A stretch of 64,000 nt of DNA from Metellina segmentata (lineage: Eukaryota; Arthropoda; Arachnida; Araneae; Tetragnathidae), in NCBI GenBank assembly GCA_947359465.1, contig OX375877.1, forward strand, positions 75,838,698 to 75,902,697, in the 5' to 3' direction. How positions within the stretch are numbered: position 1 is the first letter of the stretch; each line of letters starts with the position of its first letter. Made by a program: the position numbers and the translations under genes. Positions 1 through 11,400 of the stretch are shown one piece after another. Under the pieces are notes generated by a model that saw only the letters and a list, made by a program, of their open reading frames with translations, was not told the DNA's origin and made no database searches.

Positions 1-562
1 TAGCCTTTAAACAGCTGTTCAGAAACAAAACAAAAAAAAATTGTCAATGAGTTACTGCTCTAAGCCAACATTATTTTAAATGTTTGAGTCACTAATTTTA
101 TTTAAAAGAGAATGAAGCAAATGACTAATATAGCTATTGCACTCAAAACTTATTTCATGTTAATAAGATTAATTTGAAAGGAGCTTTATTGGCAGTTACC
201 TTGATCCTATTGAGAAAAAGAATGTTCTAAAATCTACAGATACAGAATGTTGAAATAAAATAATATTAAAACTTTTTTAAAGGGTACTCCAAAAATGAAA
301 AATTATGTAAAATGTCAAATATAACACTGCAGAATAATTAGCTGAAAGTACTAAAGACTTTCACCAAGATTCATGTTCAGTTATTGGTTAAAAATTTCTA
401 ACTCTCTGAGTGAGTTGGTCCCTCTCCAACTCAATCAGTAAATAAATTATAATAATATTTTTTTTTCTTTATTTTAAGATCTACAGTGGTAGCTAATTCA
501 GCACAGTGAGGACTTTTCGCAATCCCATTTTCATCAAGCAGAAATAACAAACATGGCCACCT
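1..562. other. AT-rich stretch, nothing recognised
   Basis: Low-complexity AT-rich DNA with no ORF, inverted repeat or known repeat body that I can identify. Confidence 0.5.
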
Positions 563-905
563 TCAGCCTGCCAATCTATGAAAATTTGTGTTAGTCAGGA
601 TACCATGATCCTTGTCAATTACGCTACTCCCCGAGTTCGATTTAAAGTGGTCTTTCAAGCTTGTCCAGGTGGTGTAAGGATTGTCTTCACCGGAGACAAT
701 CATTCGGTAATCCTTGTCAATTCTAAGATACAAGGTTACAAAAGCTTGATCCTGCTTCACCTCAAAATCCTTCTTTTCTTGAGGTGTAGCTGATTCATCA
801 AACTTTAGACCCTTTACAGGCATTGTAACAAATCAGTAGCAGCCCTTCTCCATCAACACGGCCTTGATGTCTTTGACCCACAAAAAATAATTTCCTGCAT
901 TCAAT
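563..905 (-). pseudogene. Copia-type retrotransposon gag remnant
   Basis: The minus strand encodes the start of a copia-type Gag polyprotein (UBN2/gag-pre family), which packages retrotransposon RNA into virus-like particles. Reading leftward from about 905, the translation has the family's N-terminal pattern: an asparagine/tryptophan segment (LNAGNYFLWVKDIKAVL), then a segment with DYRMIVSGED and TTWTSLKDHF that matches the conserved 'A/T-W-x-x-L-x-x-x-F' motif. An in-frame stop separates the two halves near 833, and the frame ends near 563 without zinc knuckle, protease, integrase or RT. No LTRs are visible. It is a truncated, inactive fragment. The family call rests on motif pattern only. 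Confidence 0.6.
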
Positions 906-1400
906 TTTTCTATTTGTGTTGATAGTCTCCATAGTTAATGCTAGAAGGCGATATCGGGTTAACAAAAACAGGAACTATTTAGTTTTCTTGCCCCAGGACT
1001 ACCTCTCAAATGACAGGGGAAAATCTTATCCGTCGGTAGGGCATGAATCTTCACTCACCGACTGTGCATGCAATCTGGTCAGTCCTGGGACTATAACCAA
1101 TTGTTAACTAAAGGGCTAACAATTTAGAAAAATAAGGCACACAGTGCAGAATGCATGCTATAGCACAGTAGAAAAACAAACACTGCATGATGAGACTTAA
1201 AAGTTTATTAATGGAAATCAGTATAAATAAAAACAATGTCAAAAGAAATCATATATTAAATTGGATGCAAATTAAGCAGGAGCCAACTCAACTCAAAAAC
1301 ATTATAAGAAATGACCAGTATTAGGATGTGATATATGAGTGGATATAAATCAACTCTGCTTATATATATACCCTACAATAAGGGACCAGACGCCAGCAGA
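906..1400. other. Gene-free stretch
   Basis: AT-rich sequence with no supported gene or repeat boundary. The short ORF at 916-1107 resembles no family known to me. Confidence 0.4.
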
Positions 1401-1420
1401 TTTGCATAAAATCCAACTAT

Positions 1421-1935
1421 TTGTTTGGGGGTGTTTTTCGTGGTATTGGCCTGGGACCTTTGCATGTTGTTCCTGATAAATTGAACCCTGATGCCTACAT
1501 AAACATTTTAGACAATCGGGTTCTTCCTACGTTCTGGCAATTTTATGGAATGAACGAATGTTACTTCAAAGACGACATTGCTAAATGTCATGTTGCAACT
1601 TCTGTCAAGCAGTGGTATCAAGATATGGATGTAAAATGTCTTCCCTGGCCTGCTCCGAGTCCCGACCTAAAACCCCATAGAACATTTGTGGGGCGAGTTA
1701 GAGCGACGCTTACGGACCAGGGAACCACATCTGAAATCTACAGCTACGTTGGCAACATTCTTGCAGCTGGAATGGACACAATACTCACAGCTGTGTATCA
1801 AAACCTTGTTGAAAGTATGCCCAGAAGGGTTTCTAGTGTAATTGCAGCACATGGGGGACCATCCCCTATTAAAGCATGTATTATTTCCCTTATACCATCA
1901 CGTCTTGCTGTCCGTTCCATTATTGTAATGTAGTG
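1421..1935 (+). pseudogene. Tc1-like transposase, C-terminal half, frameshifted
   Basis: This is the catalytic half of a Tc1/mariner-family cut-and-paste transposase. The plus-strand frame shows NPDAYINILDN, then FKDDIAKCHVAT at the second catalytic Asp, then LPWPAPSPDL just before the third acidic residue. A single-base insertion in the A-run after SPDL (about 1668-1672) throws the frame. The shifted frame continues the family pattern with the PIE glutamate and HLW. The tail LVESMPRRVSSVIAAHGG is the usual C-terminus and lies back in the first frame, so a compensating indel must exist. The first catalytic Asp and the DNA-binding N-terminus are missing, and no terminal inverted repeats were found. 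A second decayed relative lies at 53157-53455. Confidence 0.75.
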
Positions 1936-1949
1936 TATGTTGGTCTGTG

Positions 1950-3200
1950 ACTAATCAAAGGGGAATTTCATATGCAAATTGGGCCAGATTTGGATATCTA
2001 TTGAAAGATCTGATTCAGAGGAAACAGCTACGCATGTGGAACTATCCAATGTGATTCAAACGATTAACAGCGACATGATCTTGAGTTAACTCGCATTGTT
2101 TGCAGTCAAGGGAACAGGGGGATATCCAACAGATACATAAATGAATAATATCGCGTTTAATAGAGCATTAAACAAAGCATCGCTCAGTTTGCATATATAG
2201 CATATATGAAGACATAAATGCTTCATTATTGAGTGATGGAGTTCAATCCATGGACATAGGTAATGAGACACAATCATTAACAGCAAATGCACCAATTATA
2301 ATATATGTGCGAAGCGATAAATATGCGAAAATTTGGGACAATGCCGATAGACACTTTTGTGCAGTATTAATAAAGAATTAATTTTGATATTTGTGTAATG
2401 TTTGTGAAATACTTGGGTTTGACAAGAACTTGAAGCAGTCATAGAACACTAATAATATTATTACTCTGCTGTGAGTGTCCTCATTTCAATGTGAATGATT
2501 TCATGATGTGTAGTCATTGTAGAACAAATTTATCAAGAAAAAATATAACTGTTGTCAAAATCCATTTGACTTTTAATATCTACCAAAGCCAGATTTGCCA
2601 TCATGTGATCACAGAGCGATTAATGTCACTGTGACTCAAGATCAAACTAACAGAATTTCATGCTTAGACTTATAGATTTTTAGATACATTTATCTAAAAG
2701 TTGATAACTAAGCAAATATCTTAATAAAAATAATCAAAATAATACCAAAAGCAACTTGATATAAAAATGGTTTCAATGAAACATATCATGAAATGAAATG
2801 GTTTCAAGAATGATTAACAGAACAGGGGAAGCCGAATTAAGAAAACCCATCTTGATTAATAGTGATAGAAGAATTTTTTTGTCTATCATGACTGACCAAA
2901 ATGTTTTCTGGGTATTGTGATTGCTTTAAAATGATAAACACAATTTTGTTAGATAAACAAAAATGTTAGTCAAATTGGTTGTAAAAAAACCTCAAAACAG
3001 CTAATAGAGATTGTAACAAAGAAAAGATTGTCAAAGACCATTTCTCCAATTATCATCAAGACAGAAGTCACAAGAATATGCAACATTAAATACGTAGTTT
3101 TAGAATAGGGTTCACACAACTTTTTTAACAAAACCTTTCCAGGTTATGCGTGCAAAGCCATTAGCATCCTATCTATTTTTACTTTGTTGAATACAGTAGG
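1950..3200. other. Gene-free AT-rich stretch
   Basis: No supported coding region, repeat boundary or RNA gene. The short ORFs have low-complexity AT-driven composition. Confidence 0.4.
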
Positions 3201-3204
3201 CAGG

Positions 3205-3485
3205 TATGTATTTAATTAACATCATACTGGAGCAACACAATTGGCTATTGCCGATGGTCTGGGATCAAACCCGAAGGAAAAGATCAGAGGACAGCACCAA
3301 TAATTTTGAACCATGGTCAGATGACGAGGCCACAAAAAGCTCTCCAAACTTCCACAACAAACCAACATGAGAACATTTAATGTGCACCAGCCCACTTTGT
3401 ACATAATGGTCTTTTATTGGATTCGAACTCGCACCCCTCGGATTGCTAGTCAGTCACTCTTCCAACCGAGCTACTGCAGCCCCTG
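3205..3485 (-). mobile_element. tRNA-derived SINE, head type B, old copy
   Basis: The RNA polymerase III head lies at the right end (minus strand), with A-box-like TAGCTCGGTTGGAAGAG and B-box GAGTTCGAATCC. The body reads leftward through CACATTAAATG, CTCATGTTGG and TGACCATGGTTCAAAATT to the TTAATTAAATAC tail. The copy is diverged, with no clear target duplication. Confidence 0.75.
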
Positions 3486-3698
3486 TTGAATTGCAATAAA
3501 TGACACTAGTGCTGCCCCGTACATGTGGCCTGGAAAGGCTTAGTTAAAAAGGTTAGTTGTGGCAACACTATTCTAGAATGTATTTAAACTTTGTGTTCTT
3601 GTGATTCCCTTTTGTCCTGATGGTGGTGGACAAGATGTTCGTTGACAATTTTTCATAGTTTTGATGAAAAACTAAGAAAACTTCCAAAAGATTGAAAA

Positions 3699-3750
3699 CC
3701 TTCAAAACAACAGCTAAACAAACATAATTTATTAGCTGTTGTTTTGAAGG
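3699..3750. repeat. 19-bp perfect hairpin, 14-nt loop
   Basis: The arms at 3699-3717 and 3732-3750 are perfect reverse complements (CCTTCAAAACAACAGCTAA). Pairing extends outward with one bulge. No gene adjoins it. It may be a minimal foldback element. Confidence 0.7.
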
Positions 3751-4215
3751 CTTTTCATATTTTACAAATTGTGTTGTAATACACAGGGACAGAAAGGTGA
3801 ATTGTTAGCTTAGTAATGGTAAATTAAAAATTACCTATATAAGTATATAGAGGAGAGGAGGGTATTATGGAATAGTCGGGAAATATATTTAATACCGAGG
3901 TTTCGGCTCCGATTGGTGCTGTTATCACGTGTGAATACCATGAACTACTCAAGAAAGATCCCCATGATGCAGTGCAGTGAGAATTGACCACATGTTGTTG
4001 TCGTACCACTCGTTACAGAACAAAGTGTGTTTTGTGATTTTCAAGAGTTTTTGTAGATAAATTTTCAAACATTTTAACCTACTAGTACACATGCGACTTG
4101 AACATTGATGTTGAGCACAATGTACATTAAAAGAATTGTAGTTTGAAAAAATGTGGTCAATTTTTAGCTCAGAATGTTTTGTTCATCAGTTTAAAGGTTC
4201 ATTTTCCAAGACGGT

Positions 4216-4260
4216 GTGTCGGGTATTATGGAATACTAGGTATTCCATAATACCCGACAC
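4216..4260. repeat. 45-bp near-perfect palindrome inside the pogo-like element
   Basis: Two 21-bp arms (4216-4236 and 4240-4260) are exact reverse complements separated by TAG. Each arm contains GGGTATTATGGAAT, which also occurs in the element's terminal repeats. It looks like two element ends fused head to head. Confidence 0.9.
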
Positions 4261-4326
4261 GGCAATTCCGGTTAGCAATAACATACCCCATCCATTTAAG
4301 GACGAAACTGCTGGTTCTACGCTTTT

Positions 4327-4642
4327 ATGAAAAGGAAACCGAAACTTTCAGTTCGTAATCCCATGGGTACATCTTTTGCCGGAGCCAGGGGATTTAATAA
4401 AGTAGACAAATTTTTCGACCTGATCAATGTTGTTTTCAAAAAACAACTATCCTCCTAACATGATATTTAATGTTGACGAAACTGGTTTGTCTGTGGTTCA
4501 AATTAAAGTTCGTCATGTAGTAGACCTAAAAGGAAAGAGACAAATTGGGTCCCTTACTACAGCTGTTTTTCAATGGTTTAAACCACCTATTGCATATTAC
4601 CCGACTATTTCATATTATCCTCTATTCAAAACTTTTTTTTAA
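4327..4642 (+). pseudogene. pogo/Tigger-like transposase fragment
   Basis: The plus-strand translation gives a segment rich in KRKPKLSVRNP, then ARGFNKV, RFF-like DKFFDLI and NMIFNVDETGLS. The NVDETG motif carries the first catalytic Asp of pogo/Tigger/jerky DDE transposases. GKRQIGSLTTAVF follows, where the family normally continues toward the second Asp. The frame changes between the KRKPK segment and the NVDETG segment, and the N-terminal CENP-B-like DNA-binding domain and the rest of the DDE core are missing. Inactive fragment lying inside matching inverted repeats. Confidence 0.75.
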
Positions 4643-4812
4643 ATAAAAATTTTTTTATAACAACAAAATAAATAGTATTTTTTTTGCAAGTGACAGTTTA
4701 TACCAATTAGTTATAGTATGTACTCATGATGATTTGGGGGACTTTTATTCCAAACCAGTAAAGTTATTTTTAGAAATGTAAATGGCATTCCATAATACCC
4801 TCCTCTCCTCTA

Positions 4813-7800
4813 CTAAACTTTAGTTCCAGAGAAAAGTTGATTGTTGAGAAGTTCTATGGAATGTACTGCTCTGAATAACCATTTTTAAGAGAATTGTTTG
4901 AAGAACAGAGATGAGTAAATTGTATACAACATTTATTTAAAAACCTCTTAAACTTTGTATAATTATTTTTTTAGTTCATATTTTGAAACTGGGTTTACAA
5001 TGTTCATGCAGAGGTTAATTTAAGGACAGAAACTGTACTTCCGCTATTTAATGATTTGTAGTGTTACTAAATTCTACTTTCATGAAACCTATTGTGCAAC
5101 TTTAAAGTTGGGGATTTTTACCAAAAGTTGCTTAATGTAATATATGATTATGGATGTATTAAAAAGGTATATTCCCTACTTTATAAATTAGATACAACAA
5201 AAATAAATTCATGATTTTTAATATCTATTCTGGCATGTGTTTTCTAGAGCAAAAAATTTCAAAGCGAAATATTTCATATCTATTTGTAATTAGGAATGGG
5301 ATCCAGAATAAACTCAACCAATTCCTTTTCTATTCTGGTATTAAAAATAATAAAATTTCAAGTAAAATAAAGTTAAACATTTAAGAAAAAATTGGATCAC
5401 TTACTACTTTTCCAAGACCACTAGTCGTTGACTTCTCTTAAATTCAGTTTCATGCTTTTTCAAATTAGATAAAACATCTTATGATAGTTGTACATCATGG
5501 CTCAGTCTAAAAATGGTAAGTCATTCTAAATTAATACAGTACATATAAGTAATGCATTAGATAATTGTAAATGGAAAGATTATAGTAATATGGAGACAGT
5601 TTCTTTCTCTGGAAACTTTAAATTAAAACATACTTCCCATTTGTGCTATACTAGTGGATCTATAGTACACTGGGCACATATTCAGAAAATCATTCTGAAG
5701 GAGTCAAAATCTTATCTTCAAGTTTTCCATTTCAATCAAAAGGCCATAATACTAACAGAGCATTATGCTTCATTCTTTCCTGAATTGGAATGAGCCAATC
5801 AAACTTAATCCTAATGAAAAGTAAATTTCATTGATGATGAATGACATAGACGGGTAACAATATATTTAAAGTTTTTACTGTTTTTAGACATACGTGTGTA
5901 ATTTTTACCTGGGTGATATACAAAACTGATTAAATAAGCTAAAATGAGTATTTTTGATTATTTTTTAACCTTCAAAATATTTCAGGTAGAGTCCTAACGA
6001 AACTAATCCACTGAATGTGTGCTAGATTTTTCCAACATATAATTCCTTCTCATTCAGTCACCTAGCACAAAGATGGATTCCTTTGCTTGTTTCAGCAAAT
6101 GAGCATTTATTTGGAAATATTCAACTATCTTTAGATCTGTTTATTATTTATGGATGACTGTGATGGTTTTGCTAAACATAAACTGTTTAGAGGTACTCAT
6201 CCATACTGTTGATAACAAAGGCAGTTTATACCGGAGTATATTTGGCGGGAATGATATAATTAAAATTTTTTCCAATTCGTATTGTTAATGAGATTATACA
6301 GGTGAAATATGTCAATACAAGAATCAGGAGGATCCAAAAAAAATTAGCTGTACGACAGAAGTTTCCGAGAAATATGGGAGAGTTCCTATTTGGGAGTGCA
6401 CTTCCCTCCGTGTCATCCCGTATTGAAGTATATCAGATTTTGCTACTAGAGCAGGGAAGGGCCCTGATAGGGAGAACAGACCCTTGACGCTACGCTCGAA
6501 AGGTCCAGTGCTGCCTTGATAGGCCAAGCCAGGACGTGAACATGGTCGATCCTAAGGAAATCGGTGGACGAATTGTTGGTGGAGACGTGCTCCAAGATTT
6601 TGCACTTCTGGAAGAGTGCAAAGGGGATCATTCGATGCCATAAGTGCCGACAGGCTGTCAGAGTGGTAATGAGTAATCTAATATGGGAGAGTTGGTCACT
6701 GTAGTATACAACCCCTTTTTAGTCTCATTGCTATGGAAAGAAAATAATTTATAACAAAATATCATAAATTAAGTATAAATCATGCAAGGTTCTTGGAATT
6801 AATTCTAACATTTTTTGCTTATATAGAATCAATATTTGAATAAAATAAATGAAACAAAATCATTACCTCAACTACAAAGCATGGAGTGTTTTAAATTTTA
6901 TATTTAACTTTTTACATTTCAGTTCCACCTCCAGAGGCTGGTAAATGGTTTCATTTCCTCATTCAATCAATCAAGCCATCCCTGCACTGATCATTCATTG
7001 CATCTGAAAACAGGGTGTGATAAAACATTAAGATCAGGTGGGGTTTTTTTTAATTGTATTTTGAAATATACTGGAGCACAAAACATAAGGAACCACGATA
7101 TTTGTAAAGGTTACAACCTCAATATTGGATAAAGCAGCCTGTGGTGATATGCATAACCGAGGATATTCAATAATAAGCGGGTACATATTCGAAATAGTGA
7201 TATCCGAGGCTCTAATATAGGAATGGATTCTGCTATCACAGGAACTTATCCGCAACCTAATTCTCTGAATGTATATGTGGTGCAAAGCCTGCATCAGTGT
7301 TCAAGATGATCATACAGTCTACAAAGAACTGTCTAAGTTTTCAGTTAACCTTCTTTCACAGTCGATGACACCTAGTGCAAGTGTCATCACTTCCAAGCAA
7401 GGACTACTTTTACTGTTTGCTTCTGTTTTAGTAATTGTTTTACGCATTGATTAGGTAACTCTCGACATATCTTTTGTACCATTTTCTACATTGCAAAGTA
7501 ATAGCTGAAAATTTTACTGTTCCTTAAGTTTTGCAGGCCAGTGTATCATGTATGCCTGATTGTCATGTTTTCCAATTAAACTGCTTACTGGCATGATGCA
7601 TAGCACTCAAATGTTTGGTATGTAAAACTTTAAATGTAATTTCTCTATATGTAATTTATGAAAAATAGTCAAAGTGAGAGATGGAAGCACTGCCATGAAC
7701 ATGACAAGTAAATTAAGTGATACTGTTTCAAAGTTAGAAAGAAAGCAATAAAAGTCTAAAAATTCACCTGGTTGCTTTCAGAACAGTGGTGTAGTTGTGT

Positions 7801-8036
7801 GTGGGGAGTTCCATCTGATCCTTGAGCTCACCTACTGCATTAAAAAATACAATTTTAATGTGTAGTACTTAATATTTGATGAGTTAAAAATTACTTTATT
7901 AACAAACTTAGAACAAAGAAATAAATAAGCATAGCAAGAAATGCTCTGACATATCTATAAAAACTTATAGTACCTACTCATTATATACATCACTAGTCCA
8001 ACTCATTATATATATTATTAGTCCAACTCATACATC
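4813..8036. other. 3.2-kb AT-rich gene-free stretch
   Basis: No supported gene. A locally GC-richer patch at 6300-6660 has short ORFs on both strands with no family I recognise. At 7975-8036 there are about two copies of a ~30-bp tandem unit containing TTAGTCCAACTCATTATATA-like sequence, just left of the BEL/Pao insertion. Confidence 0.45.
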
Positions 8037-8041
8037 CTTGC

Positions 8042-8349
8042 TGTTCCGTTTTGGATATCGGAATCAGAAGTAATCCAGAGTGTAGTAAACTGTTCCATAA
8101 AAACGTCTTATATCACAAGTACTCAAACAGTTTATTTACAATTCTCATACGTACACTCTGCTTTAAATCACAAAATAACACTCAGCAGCATTTATGGCGT
8201 AAATAATATACAATTTTCTCTAGCAAAATTCTAAAATCAACTCAAAAGCCATTCTCTGCGTATATCACAAAAACTAGACTGTTGCCATTCGCAACTTAAC
8301 AAATATATCAAAACAAAGATAATAATCAGGGTAGAGTATAAATCCAACA
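8042..8349 (-). repeat. 3' LTR of the BEL/Pao element
   Basis: This 308-bp terminal repeat matches 13841-14148. On the coding strand it starts TGTTGGATTTATACTC and ends AAAACGGAACA. It follows the polypurine tract. Confidence 0.97.
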
Positions 8350-8362
8350 TTCTCCCACCTAA
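8350..8362 (-). other. Polypurine tract
   Basis: The coding strand reads TTAGGTGGGAGAA directly against the 3' LTR. This is the expected RNase H-resistant primer for plus-strand DNA synthesis. Confidence 0.8.
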
Positions 8363-8436
8363 GTTAACTTTCATCTTAAAATTTAACTTATAACTAATTA
8401 TAGTCACAATTACAATAACAAAATTATATAAACAGT

Positions 8437-11400
8437 TCACAAGTCCAGCTTACGAGGCATCTTAATGATACGGCCACCTCTAGTTTTTCTTGCCTCCTCA
8501 GAAGATTCAATATTGCAGTCAACTGATTGACTGACTTCTGGTTGCTCACTTGATTTTGTACCTGGTAACTTTTCTCCTACTAGAACTGACTTTGCTGCTG
8601 ACACTTCTAAAGGATAGAGGCGTTGTATCGGTCGAAGCAACTCACCCCTTGCAGTTTTTAGTCTTACAAGCCTTGTAACTCCATCTTTCCCTGGGATTAC
8701 CTCCACTATTTTCCCAAGGGGCCAACTGATACGTTTCGTGTTGTCGCTTCCAATCAAGACGACGTCACCAACAGCTACTTCGGCAGCCCTTTTACGTTCT
8801 GGTCTCTGAAGCAGAGCTCCCAAGTATTCCGATCGAAATCTATTTCTTAAGGCTTTTTGCAAATTTTGTCGATACTTAACACGTTTGTTAATACTCTGAT
8901 GATCAATTCTATCACAGTCAGGAACACCACTCTCTTTGATGTCTTGTAGGAACATCGAAGGAGTCAAAGGAACCAGCTCTGCGTCATTATCCGCGACGTA
9001 TGTCAACGGTCGAGAATTGATTATGGATTCGCAATCACATAACACCGTCGTCATCTGTTCATAGGTTAAAGTAGATCGGCCCAGTACTCTTCTCAATAAT
9101 CTTTTAAGAATACCGATCAGTCTCTCCCACCATCCACCCCACCAAGAGGCAGTCGGTGGGTTGAATTTCCACTTAATAGGATGAAGAGCAGTGTCACTCA
9201 CAATAAGGTTCCAATCCACCGCACTTAGCAAATTTGAAGCACCCACAAAATTGGAGCCATTATCACAATAGATAGTGCTGCCTCGTCCTCTACGGGCTAT
9301 AAACCTGCGCAAAGCCATTAAAAAGGATTGCGTAGATAAAGAATCCACTAATTCAATGTGTACTGCTCTATATACAGCGCATGTGAATAGACAAACCCAA
9401 GTTTTCTTATTATCTCTGAGAAACAGTGGTCCCGCCAGGTCAACACCGCAGATCTCAAACACAGCAGCCTCTCGTACACGGTCTTCTGGAAGAGATGCAG
9501 TGAGAGCATCAAGCTTCTTTGCAGAAAGTCTCTTACAAACAATACATTTGGATAAGATGGATCTCACTGTCTTTCTACCATGCACAATCCAGAATCGCTC
9601 TCTTAAAATGTTAAGCAGTATTTGAGTCCCAGCATGAGCATTTTTTACATGATAGTGCATCACTATACGATTTACAACTTCGTGTTTAGATGGTAAAATT
9701 GCAGGCATTCTAAAATCTTTACTATCTGGTCGATATAAAAGTTTTGTTTTCAATCGGATGATATCGTCTTTATCTTTGAAGGCTCCCACAGTTTTCAACT
9801 TTTCATCTTGTTCATTAACGAAGCTTTCTTTCTGTATTATTCTGATAACTCCATACTCAGCTACAGAAATTTCTTCGGAATCAAGGCTACCATATTTTCT
9901 AGTATTTCTCGGAATACGACTATTATTAATGAATCGAAGTAGCCAGGCAATAATTCTTATAGTTTTGCTATAGCTCGAAAACTTATAGATGAAGGAATTG
10001 TCGATATTTTGAAGGTTCACCATAGATGATACTATTTCCTTCCTCTTTTCTTTCAACACTTCTTCTTTATTTACGGAGAATTCAGATCTAGGCCATTCAG
10101 CAGATGGGTAATAGAGCCAAGTAGGTCCTTGCCACCACTCTGTCTCCAACAATTGTCGAACGGAACAACCTCTGGAGGGTAGATCTGCCGGATTCATCGA
10201 TCCAGGTACATAATACCAATTTTCCGGTTTACTCACTAATCTAATTTCTCGTACTCTGTTATATACAAATGGTGTCCAGTTTTCGCTGCCTTTTATCCAA
10301 TACAAGGCGTTACTGGAGTCAGTCCAAAAGAAGGTTGGAATATTTCCCAAGTTCAAATCTGCTATAACTCTTTGCCACAGTCGGGTACCAATAGTGCACG
10401 CTAACAACTCCAACCGAGGAATTGTAGTAGACTTCAGCGGAGCTACCTTGCACCGTGCTTGAACTAGTTCACATGAAGTTAAGTTTTTACTTTCATTCCT
10501 TAAAAATATACAGGTAGCATAAGCTATTTTGCTCGCGTCACAAAAAACGTGTAAACTTAAACTGCAGGTATCATCAGGGTCTTTTATTAAACATCTAGGG
10601 ATAGCAATTTCCTTAAGTAGATTCAACTGTTTTCTCCACTTCTCGAATTTTTTAGATATTGATGGTGGTAACTCCGAATCCCAAGTTGTTTTCATTTTCC
10701 ACAGTTCTTGTAACATTAGTTTCGGGTACAAAGTCACTGGACAGGTAAACCCAATAGGGTCAAAAATTTTGTGAACTTCCGACAGTATTTTTCGTTTAGT
10801 AACAGGTCCATTATCTTCGCAAACTTCCTTTAAATTTACAGAAAGAGTATCTGAGTTTAAAACCCATTGCAGGCCTAATACCGGGATAATTTTATTTTTA
10901 ACACAAGAAACCTCTTCTGTTGAGAACTGGGAACAATTGTGCTCCCACCCTCTAAGGTCAAACTTCCTTTCTGACATAATACCTGTAGCTACTTGAATGA
11001 ACTCATGCAATTCTGTCTCAGTTTTTACACTAGTTAAACAATTGTCCACGTAAAAACTGTTTTTAAATTTCTGAACGATATTCACAGGATATTTTGAGTT
11101 TCCAAGTTGTGCTTCCTCCAAAATCGTTTCTAGATGATATTGAATCACAGAATTAAGTAAGAAAGGGCTACTAGAAATTCCAAAGACGACCCGACAGTGT
11201 CTAAAATATTTCAGTTCATTGTTTTCATTATACCAAAGAAATCTTAAATAGTCTTTATCGTTTTCTTGTAGGCAAATTTGTAAAAATGCTTTACGGATGT
11301 CCGCCGTAACTCCAAACTTGTTCATCCGAAAACGTGTTAATATAGTGGGGATTAACTCCACAAGGTTTATTCCTTTCTCCAGGCAGTCATTCAAGCTTGG

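Larger units (their letters stand above)
3850..4810 (+). mobile_element. pogo/Tigger-like DNA transposon, 961 bp, TA target site
   Basis: The terminal inverted repeats at 3850-3873 and 4787-4810 match perfectly over 24 bp (start GAGGAGAGGAGGGTATTATG) and are flanked by TA on both sides (3848-3849, 4811-4812), as in the pogo branch of the Tc1/mariner superfamily. The interior holds a transposase fragment (4327-4642) and a 45-bp palindrome (4216-4260) whose arms resemble the element's own termini. The element is internally deleted and non-autonomous. Confidence 0.85.

Noticed and set aside
6302..6660. Overlapping small ORFs in a GC-richer patch
   Set aside because: No conserved motif on either strand; cannot be distinguished from chance.
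9275..9625. Plus-strand ORFs inside the BEL/Pao element
   Set aside because: Shadows of the intact minus-strand polyprotein.
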